Source: Mucilaginibacter pedocola (GTDB lineage Bacteria; Bacteroidota; Bacteroidia; Sphingobacteriales; Sphingobacteriaceae). From it: a stretch of DNA of 64,000 nt. The DNA lies in NCBI RefSeq assembly GCF_002013915.1, contig NZ_MBTF01000023.1, positions 531,444 to 595,443 on the forward strand. The letters are read 5' to 3'. The translations under genes and the position numbers were made by a program. The number at the start of each line of letters is the position of its first letter. Position 1 is the stretch's first letter. The notes beneath the pieces were generated by a model. The model was not told the origin of the DNA, made no database searches, and saw only the letters and a program-made list of their open reading frames with translations. Shown here one piece after another: positions 58,531-64,000 of the stretch.

Positions 58531-58806
58531 TTAGTCGAACTTAGCCTCTTCTTTTGCTTCCGGCGTATCATCTTTACGCTCTACGGTTATGGTACATTCG
58601 GTAAGCAAAGCTGCCGCTGCGCCAAGTGCTGCAAATACCGGTGCTACCAGCAGGCCAACCAGTCCATAATTTACCGGGAAGCTCATGATCTCTTTATTGT
58701 GGCTATCGGTAATGGTAATTTTAGTTACGTTGCCCTCGTTTATCAATTCCTTAACTTTCTTTACAATGCTTTCGCCATTTATAGAGAATGATTCTTTCGT
58801 TGCCAT
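58531..58806 (-). CDS. DUF4342 domain protein
   Basis: The 91-residue protein resembles DUF4342: a charged helical start with SIVKKVKELINEGNVTKITI, then a short strand, then a hydrophobic region (residues about 50-68, YGLVGLLVAPVFAALGAAAALL in parts) and an acidic C-terminus. The family is small and of unknown function. A role at the membrane is possible from the hydrophobic segment. Confidence 0.75.
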   Translation of the reverse strand: MATKESFSINGESIVKKVKELINEGNVTKITITDSHNKEIMSFPVNYGLVGLLVAPVFAALGAAAALLTECTITVERKDDTPEAKEEAKFD

Positions 58807-58877
58807 GTTATTGTAGTGTTTGGGTTTTTAAATTTATTGTTTGGTATTTGGACAACGGGAGGCGGGAAATGTTACAG

Positions 58878-59032
58878 GTTGGTGAGTGGTTGATTCGGTG
58901 AGTAGAGAATAGTTGCTGAAGTGAATTGGAATAGACAAAAAACATTCACTTACTTAACCATTTACCATTCACTAACGCATAGTGGGAGTGTGCAAAGCAA
59001 CTATTCACCACTTAACTACTCACCACAAACTA
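58878..59032. repeat. Heptad word array with three arms, CACC/AAC type
   Basis: Left arm near 58878: GGTTGGTGAGTGGTTGATTC and GGTGAGTAG. Middle arm from 58944: ATTCACT, TACTTAA, CCATTTA, CCATTCA, CTAACGC. Right arm from 58998: CAACTAT, TCACCAC, TTAACTA, CTCACCA, CAAACTA. Left and right are imperfect reverse complements. The right arm ends in the stop codon of the DUF4835 gene. Confidence 0.72.
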
Positions 59033-59920
59033 TTTCAATGTCTCATACTTATTCCCATTCGATGGGTCGGCGAGCAGGAGAGTATTGCGGGCGTTTGCTT
59101 TTTCCTGCCCTACGGCTTTGCTGAAGATGGAGACGAATTCATCATCCTTTGCTGTGTAAAATGCTAACGGTAGATATGAGCCAATACGCTTGCGGTCTAC
59201 CTGGGTTAACTGCGGCAATATGGCGCTGATAGCCTGGCGGCCTTTTACGGCGTTATCGGCCATCAAGTCCAATCCGTTGCGGTGGTAATCGTATATAAAG
59301 CTGCGGAGGTTGTTGTACAGTTTGTTGTTCAGGTTTTCTGAAAGCCAGTAGCGGTTAAGGTTACTGTCAAAGGCTTTCCAACCCTTAAAAGATGCGGTTT
59401 GTGCGTTTTGCACTACGGTTTGCGCATTGGCAAAATACTGGCTGCCGCCATAGCGCGAGAACGAATCGTAATCCATCCCCACAATAATATATGCGTAAAA
59501 TGCCATTACCGAGCTAAGGTTGCTCTGAAAGTTTTGATCGCTGTAATCAATGGTTTGCCCCTCGGTGTAGCTAAAATCTACATCCTTATCATTAATATTA
59601 AGCAGGGTAGTGGTATAGCTGGAGTTATACACCGGGCGCGACGATTGCACCTGCAGTTCGCAGTTAAAGTTGCTGCCGCCATCCCAGGCGGTAATATTCA
59701 GTACAAAGTTGCAGTTAATGCGCTCGTTGGGAGCTATCGGGTCGGCTGCCCATTTGCGGCCATTCAAAAAGTCCTTCATCGCCGTTTCCAGCGTGGTGAA
59801 TATGCGTTTGTTGCTTACCTGTATTTTGGGTGCCAAAATTTTAACCCGTGCATTTAAGTCCTGCGCTTTGGCAAGCGTGCAGGCGGCTAATAAAGCTATG
59901 GTAAGCAGGGAGCGTTTCAT
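59030..59920 (-). CDS. DUF4835 protein, probable type IX secretion component PorD
   Basis: This 296-residue protein has a signal peptide (MKRSLLTIALLAACTLAKAQ) followed by LNARVKILAPKIQVSNKRIF and later FSYTEGQTIDYSDQNFQSNL (in parts). It fits the DUF4835 family, recently named PorD and linked to type IX secretion in Bacteroidota; I hold the name as likely, not proven. The gene overlaps coaBC by four bases (ATGA). In the phylum this order, bamD, rpoZ, coaBC, DUF4835, is common. The stop codon is supplied by a heptad repeat array. Confidence 0.82.
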   Translation of the reverse strand: MKRSLLTIALLAACTLAKAQDLNARVKILAPKIQVSNKRIFTTLETAMKDFLNGRKWAADPIAPNERINCNFVLNITAWDGGSNFNCELQVQSSRPVYNSSYTTTLLNINDKDVDFSYTEGQTIDYSDQNFQSNLSSVMAFYAYIIVGMDYDSFSRYGGSQYFANAQTVVQNAQTASFKGWKAFDSNLNRYWLSENLNNKLYNNLRSFIYDYHRNGLDLMADNAVKGRQAISAILPQLTQVDRKRIGSYLPLAFYTAKDDEFVSIFSKAVGQEKANARNTLLLADPSNGNKYETLK

Positions 59921-61119
59921 AAATTAAGCAATTGGATAAATTTAGCACAAATATCCTTTGCCACCTCATTTTTATTTTTTAGCGCGAAGGAAGTTTTATT
60001 CAACGCGCGGTCTATCATGGTTATTTTATTGGTATCGCCTTTAAAACCTGCCCCGACATCGGCCAGCGAATTGAGGACGATCATATCCAAATTTTTGCTC
60101 TGTAGTTTGGCAATGGCATACTCTTCTTCGTTATTGGTTTCCAGTGCAAAGCCAACCAATACCTGTCCCGGGCGTTTTTGGCCGCCCAGAGTTTTCAGTA
60201 CGTCCGTAGTTTTCTTCAACTCAATGGTAAGCCCGCCGTCCTGCTTCTTTATCTTTTGGGTAGCAACTTCGGCAGGGGTGTAATCGGCAATGGCGGCGCT
60301 CATAATGCAGCCATCCATATGCTCAAAATTGGCCAGGCATTCGCGCAGCATATCCGCAGCGCTGATAACATCAATACGCGTTATGCTTTTCTGTTTGCTT
60401 TGTTGCACCGTTGGGCCGGCTATTAAAGTAACGTCGGCACCTAAAGCAGCCAGTTCATCGGCAATAGCAAAACCCATTTTGCCCGATGAATGATTACCTA
60501 TGAACCTTACCGGGTCAATAGCCTCGTAAGTTGGGCCGGCGGTAACCAATACCTTTTTGTTTACCAGCGGTAGTTTCTTTTTAATGTCAGCCTCAATAAA
60601 AGCAACTACTTCTTCGGGTTCGGCCATGCGCCCTTCGCCATGCAGTCCGCTGGCCAGTTCGCCGCTGCCGGGAGGGATAAGTATATTGCCGTAGCTCTGT
60701 ATCTTGCTGATATTTTCTCGGGTCGATTCATGCTTCCACATATCCAGATCCATTGCCGGGGCAAAATACACCGGGCATTTAGCCGAAAGGTATACGGCAG
60801 TAAGCAGGTTATCAACCAGCCCGCCCGCCATTTTGGCCATAGTGTTGGCGCTTGCCGGGGCAATGATCATCATATCGCCCCATAGCCCAAGCTCCACATG
60901 GTTATTCCATTCGCCGGTTTCGGGCTTAAAGTATTCGCTGTAGGCAGGCCGTTTAGATAGGGTGGAGAGCGTAAGCGGCGTAATAAAATTGGTGGCATCG
61001 GGCGTCATCACCACCTGCACCTGCGCCCCGGCCTTCACCAGCAGGCGCACCAGCGTAGCCGTTTTATAGGCCGCAATACTGCCGCAAACACCAAGTATTA
61101 TCTTTTTATTGATTAGCAT
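59917..61119 (-). CDS. coaBC: Bifunctional phosphopantothenoylcysteine decarboxylase/phosphopantothenate-cysteine ligase
   Basis: CoaBC makes 4'-phosphopantetheine from phosphopantothenate and cysteine in CoA synthesis. The 400-residue protein has the CoaC flavin domain at the N-terminus (LGVCGSIAAYKTATLVR, PASANTMAKMAGGLVDNLLT in parts, PAMDLDMWKH) and the CoaB domain from about residue 185 (VLVTAGPTYEAIDPVRFIGNHSSGKMG in parts, FALETN). The ATG at 61119 is chosen because the upstream SPLQGVRGRS would be encoded by the dispersed repeat at 61124. Confidence 0.95.
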   Translation of the reverse strand: MLINKKIILGVCGSIAAYKTATLVRLLVKAGAQVQVVMTPDATNFITPLTLSTLSKRPAYSEYFKPETGEWNNHVELGLWGDMMIIAPASANTMAKMAGGLVDNLLTAVYLSAKCPVYFAPAMDLDMWKHESTRENISKIQSYGNILIPPGSGELASGLHGEGRMAEPEEVVAFIEADIKKKLPLVNKKVLVTAGPTYEAIDPVRFIGNHSSGKMGFAIADELAALGADVTLIAGPTVQQSKQKSITRIDVISAADMLRECLANFEHMDGCIMSAAIADYTPAEVATQKIKKQDGGLTIELKKTTDVLKTLGGQKRPGQVLVGFALETNNEEEYAIAKLQSKNLDMIVLNSLADVGAGFKGDTNKITMIDRALNKTSFALKNKNEVAKDICAKFIQLLNL

Positions 61120-61123
61120 AGAC

Positions 61124-61250
61124 CGCCCCCTAACCCCCTGAAGGGGGGACAAAAATTAAAAATTCAAAGTAACAAAAAAACTCCCGTTAAGGGAGTTTTA
61201 AATATTCAAGCTTTTCCGAAAACTCCCCCTTCAAGGGGCCGGGGGGCTAA
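61124..61250. repeat. CCCCTGAAGGGG repeat between rpoZ and coaBC
   Basis: CGCCCCCTAACCCCCTGAAGG at 61124-61144 and CCCCCTTCAAGGGGCCGGGG near 61225-61244 are opposed copies. The rpoZ stop codon (TAG on the minus strand, 61247-61249) abuts the right end. Confidence 0.6.
61177..61200 (-). terminator. Terminator of rpoZ
   Basis: AAAACTCCC and GGGAGTTTT pair around GTTAA; on the minus strand the stem is followed by TTTTTG. It lies between rpoZ and coaBC, so some transcripts end here. Confidence 0.65.
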
Positions 61251-61579
61251 ACTTCTTTGCTTGGGTTGCGGTAGTAAACCTTATCTTCCAAAAATTCCTG
61301 AACGGCTACCAGGGTAGGTTTAGGCAATTTTTCGTAGTGTTTAGATATCTCTATCTGCTCGCGGTTCTCAAAAACCTCTTCCAGGTTATCATTGGCCGAA
61401 GCAAATTCCGAAAGCTTTTGGTGAAGCTCTTCTTTAATGTTGTTAGATATTTGGTTGGCCCTTTTCGACATAATAACCAACGACTCGTAAATATTGTCGG
61501 TTTTCACATCCAGTTCGCGCAGGTCGCGGGTTACGGTGCTGCTGGCCACTGTGCCTTTATTTGTGTTATTGGTGCTCAT
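61247..61579 (-). CDS. rpoZ: DNA-directed RNA polymerase omega subunit (Rpb6 type)
   Basis: The 110-residue protein has the helical omega core with DIYESLVIMSKRANQIS, the region that packs on beta-prime, and a C-terminus with VAVQEFLEDKVYYRNP. It fits the Bacteroidota form of omega. It lies 30 bases after bamD on the same strand and before coaBC, the usual order. Confidence 0.85.
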   Translation of the reverse strand: MSTNNTNKGTVASSTVTRDLRELDVKTDNIYESLVIMSKRANQISNNIKEELHQKLSEFASANDNLEEVFENREQIEISKHYEKLPKPTLVAVQEFLEDKVYYRNPSKEV

Positions 61580-61609
61580 CTCTTTATTTAAATGCTTTAC
61601 TATTATTAA

Positions 61610-62542
61610 TTAATAAGGTATCTTCTGTTTGTCCCTGTCTTTTATCGACGGTGGCTGTACGCTCTGGGTTGTATCTTTTTTTGCCAGCTTTTCTGCAAGT
61701 TTATAGTTCTGTGCAGCTTCGGCCAATACTTTTTTTGCCGTAATAGTTCCTTCTTCGCTATCTTTCTTCAGGCTGGTAACTTCTTTAGAATATTTGCTTT
61801 CAGGGTATTTCTCCGCAAATTGGTCCGCGCCCGATATCACCAAGCCAAAACGTTCTTCCTGGCGTGTTTCATTACTAACAGCCGCATATTTATATTGCGC
61901 CTTTACAGTAAGGTATTCCAGTTCTTCGGCGTATTTAGTATCCGGGTAATCGCGTAAGGTGTTGTTAAATGCAATAACAGCTGCCTGGTAATCGCCAATG
62001 GTAAGGTAAAGCTTCGAGTTTTCGTAGGCTTTGCGCTCCAGTTTATCACGCAGGTTTTGTATCAGCTTGCTCGCCTCGGTTACACGGTCGCTTTTTGGGT
62101 AAAGGTTAATAAACAACTGCAGGCTTTCAATGGCTTTGTTGGTGTTCTCCTGGTCAAGCGAGTATATCGGCGAATCGAGGTAGAAACAGTATGCAGCAAT
62201 AAAGCGGCATTCCTCGGCACGCGGGCTTGTAGGGTAAGTATCTGCAAATGTTTTAAAGTGGTAACGTGCCGATGTATAATCCTTCAGCTTATAGTTGGTA
62301 TAAGCGTAGTAGTAATACAAATCTTCGGCACCGGCGCGGCCACGGTAAATGGTAACCAGGTCTTCAAACAAACCAAGCGCCTTGCTATATTCCTTTTTAT
62401 TATAAAACTTTACCGCTTCCGAGTATTTCTTGGCGTTATCGTTACTGGCCTTCAGCTTTTCGTACTTGCTTTTACAACTGCCAAGCGCAATCAATAATAA
62501 TAACAATGCGCCCGAAATTACATGTAGTTGTTTTTTAAACAT
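61610..62542 (-). CDS. bamD: Outer membrane protein assembly factor BamD
   Basis: BamD is the essential lipoprotein partner of BamA in outer-membrane beta-barrel assembly. The 310-residue protein has a lipoprotein signal ending IALGSC (Cys23). Five TPR-like units follow: NDNAKKYSEAVKFYNKKEYSKAL, AEDLYYYYAYTNYKLKDYTSA, RAEECRFIAAYCFYL, KAIESLQLFINLYPKS, and YQAAVIAFNNTLRDYPDTKYAEE (each in parts). The 4-gene order bamD, rpoZ, coaBC, DUF4835 is conserved in the phylum. Confidence 0.9.
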   Translation of the reverse strand: MFKKQLHVISGALLLLLIALGSCKSKYEKLKASNDNAKKYSEAVKFYNKKEYSKALGLFEDLVTIYRGRAGAEDLYYYYAYTNYKLKDYTSARYHFKTFADTYPTSPRAEECRFIAAYCFYLDSPIYSLDQENTNKAIESLQLFINLYPKSDRVTEASKLIQNLRDKLERKAYENSKLYLTIGDYQAAVIAFNNTLRDYPDTKYAEELEYLTVKAQYKYAAVSNETRQEERFGLVISGADQFAEKYPESKYSKEVTSLKKDSEEGTITAKKVLAEAAQNYKLAEKLAKKDTTQSVQPPSIKDRDKQKIPY

Positions 62543-62546
62543 TTTG

Positions 62547-62554
62547 CAAAGATA
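62547..62554 (-). promoter_or_regulatory. -7 element for bamD
   Basis: On the minus strand TATCTTTG matches TAnnTTTG and lies five bases before the ATG at 62542. A TTGA lies at about the -33 position. It implies a very short leader. Confidence 0.45.
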
Positions 62555-63300
62555 GTTGAATATTATAAATCAGTCAATTATTAATTTAACAGGCGAATAT
62601 ATAACGCCGTTTCTGCACAGTATATATATGGCCTTTGTTTTTAACATCTTTTAACTATTCCGAAGCACGCTGTATAGTATATATGTATAGCGTTTAAATA
62701 TGCCGAAAATTTAATAGAGGACTTTAGATCATCGATGTATTCGAGTGAGGGATTTGGGCGTTGCCCTTGGCCCGCGCTTTCCGCTGCAAATCCTCGCCCT
62801 TTCCTGCGCTGTTGCCCCTCGCCCGGCTGTGGGTTTTCCGCTGCAATCGCTAACGCGGATAATGGGATGATTAAAGAGGGACCGTATTTACATGAAATGA
62901 AGGGATTGAACGCCGCCATTGTTGCTTTAGCTATCTATACATTATATATACTCACCGGCGCGCTGTACCTACGCCCGATAGATTATTATATGGTGTTGCT
63001 TTTCGGATTATAATATATACAATAGCCTCCTTAAACGATATCCGGAAGTAAAACCTCAATCGCTTCGCTATAAATAACGCTCTTATTGCACTCAATAAAG
63101 CCTTAGTTTGGGCTATAACACGCTTTTTTAGCCTGAATGGGGCGGCTTGTGACATTATCTCAGCGCAGCCTTGTTCATTAGTTATGTCTGTCAACGCCCA
63201 ATTGATCGGCCAAATCCACATTCATTCGGTGCGATTTTGAAATTTTTAATCCTCATCTACAGCGTGTTAAAAATACACTATGTAAATTCGGTTCAAAACA
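62555..63300. other. Non-coding stretch before the rRNA promoters
   Basis: I find no convincing gene here. Apart from a dispersed GC-rich repeat (62757-62859), the stretch is AT-rich and lacks long frames with sensible composition. Possible short frames on the plus strand (for example across 62735-63013) are formed partly by the repeat and I do not accept them as genes. Confidence 0.5.
62757..62859. repeat. GCGTTAGGGATAGGAGCGG family, copy 3 (inverted)
   Basis: GGGCGTTGCCCTTGGCCCGC to CCGCTGCAATCGCTAACGCG is the reverse complement of the 761-860 element, with GCCCTTTCCTGCG and CCGGCTGTGGGTTTTCCGC matching its core. Confidence 0.65.
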
Positions 63301-63331
63301 TTTGCAGAAGCCGAAAAGCTGCGTACCTTTG
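63301..63331 (+). promoter_or_regulatory. rRNA promoter P1
   Basis: TTTG (63301-63304), 19-base spacer, TACCTTTG (63324-63331), followed by GCAGCCCGCAAATG and a CCCGC/GCGGG hairpin at the presumed transcript 5' end. Confidence 0.8.
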
Positions 63332-63399
63332 CAGCCCGCAAATGAGATAGCGGGACGTTATTTGAAACAGCAAAGCAACTTAAAATTTAAAAAATAAAG

Positions 63400-63430
63400 T
63401 TTGCAAATTCAACAAAGGTTAATACCTTTG
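63400..63430 (+). promoter_or_regulatory. rRNA promoter P2
   Basis: TTTG (63400-63403), 19-base spacer, TACCTTTG (63423-63430), then CAGCCCGCAAGACC and a CCCGC/GCGGG hairpin. Confidence 0.8.
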
Positions 63431-63503
63431 CAGCCCGCAAGACCGAAAGGAAAGCGGGTAGTACATTGAAGGGAAAGCAAACGAAAAAATTTAAAAAATA
63501 AAG

Positions 63504-63536
63504 TTTGCGAGTGAAGATAAAAATTCGCTACCTTTG
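63504..63536 (+). promoter_or_regulatory. rRNA promoter P3
   Basis: TTTG (63504-63507), 21-base spacer, TACCTTTG (63529-63536), then CAGCCCGCAAAAGCC and a weaker hairpin. Confidence 0.78.
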
Positions 63537-63607
63537 CAGCCCGCAAAAGCCGAGAGGTTGAGTGGGAAAAGAAGGAAAAAGAAGCCAAAAATTATTTGAA
63601 AATAAAT

Positions 63608-63638
63608 TTTGGAAAATAGAAAAAAGCTTCTACCTTTG
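63608..63638 (+). promoter_or_regulatory. rRNA promoter P4
   Basis: TTTG (63608-63611), 19-base spacer, TACCTTTG (63631-63638), then CAGTCCCAAAACGAGGGA. It is the promoter nearest to the 16S gene, about 310 bases before its start. Confidence 0.78.
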
Positions 63639-63946
63639 CAGTCCCAAAACGAGGGAGCGGAAACGCGGAAAAACGTTAAGAAGCCGAGAGCAATTCGAGG
63701 TTAAAAAAGATTGAAAGTTTAAAGTGTTGAAAGGCACAAAAACATAAAACAGGCGCCTGCGACGGGTTAGCCGATAAAGTTCTTAAAGAGACAGGAAGAC
63801 AATAAAAATGCAGCGTAACAACCGCGAGGTGGTTATAGCTAAAAAGAAAGAAGCTTGAAGATTAGAGGGGCTTTGTAAGAGAATATTTTTTTTACAAGTT
63901 TCTATTGATTGAGTTTAATAGGGCTTGGATTTGAACAACACATTAT

Positions 63947-64000
<54 letters not shown>

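Noticed and set aside
62735..63013. 92-codon plus-strand frame before the rRNA promoters
   Set aside because: Its first half is the inverted GC-rich repeat; composition is Cys/Pro-rich and unlike real genes.
63660..63946. tRNA gene in the rRNA leader
   Set aside because: No cloverleaf or GTTCGANNC T-loop could be found.

Overview
The window comes from a bacterium of the phylum Bacteroidota, most likely a Sphingobacteriaceae member close to Mucilaginibacter or Pedobacter. The grounds are promoters of the Bacteroidota form (TAnnTTTG at -7, TTTG at -33), genes without clear Shine-Dalgarno sequences, and families typical of the phylum (DUF4835/PorD-like, BT_3928-type DoxX, DUF4349, LytS/LytTR pairs, lipoproteins with an SCxKD start). 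It is ordinary chromosome: about 65 protein genes and the first bases of a 16S rRNA gene at the right edge. I see no phage, plasmid, insertion sequence, CRISPR array or tRNA.

Layout. 1-5 kb: a membrane protein, fabI, a lipoprotein, a secreted protein and an ECF sigma-factor operon. 5-13 kb: clpC, a DUF3368/UPF0175 toxin-antitoxin pair, ettA, DUF4349 and DUF4932 proteins. 13-19 kb: a LytS/LytTR two-component pair, an NTF2-like protein, a frameshifted SH3-like gene, map and dnaA. 19-24 kb: an acyl-CoA mutase large subunit, an IscA-type Fe-S carrier, a cysteine-less TlpA-like protein and a MacB-type permease. 23.9-29.2 kb: a sugar-nucleotide operon (UDP-glucuronate decarboxylase, galE, rfbB, CpsB-like phosphatase) next to waaA. 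29.4-39.6 kb: an envelope and pigment region with an alpha/beta hydrolase, two acyltransferases, a CruG-like glycosyltransferase, CruF, ispH, crtW, hemH and a CrtD/CrtI-type desaturase with a LysR regulator. 39.6-49.4 kb: twin secreted paralogues, asd, threonine dehydrogenase, a YebC protein, a protein with seven GFKPRF repeats, a phosphoribosyltransferase, a RelE/ParE pair and aroK. 49.4-62.5 kb: a DoxX/DUF1599 operon, folP, GH3, lptB, recJ, DUF4342, then the bamD-rpoZ-coaBC-DUF4835 block. 62.5-64 kb: a long leader with four tandem rRNA promoters, then the 16S gene.

The genes for carotenoid tail and ring modification (CruF, CrtD-type desaturase, CrtW, CruG-like glycosyltransferase, acyltransferases) lie close together and fit a flexixanthin-like acyclic-tail ketocarotenoid, possibly glycosylated and acylated. 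ispH in the same stretch supplies isoprenoid precursors.

The most unusual signal is between the genes. At about a dozen loci there are short arrays of degenerate words with a strict 7-base (in two cases 9-base) period. The word differs from locus to locus, and most arrays have a second arm that is the reverse complement of the first, so each locus can fold into a long imperfect hairpin. Arms often run into the stop codon of the adjoining gene, and one array lies inside waaA. Several other dispersed repeat families are interleaved with them and also supply stop codons (crtW, hemH, crtD, cruF, rpoZ).
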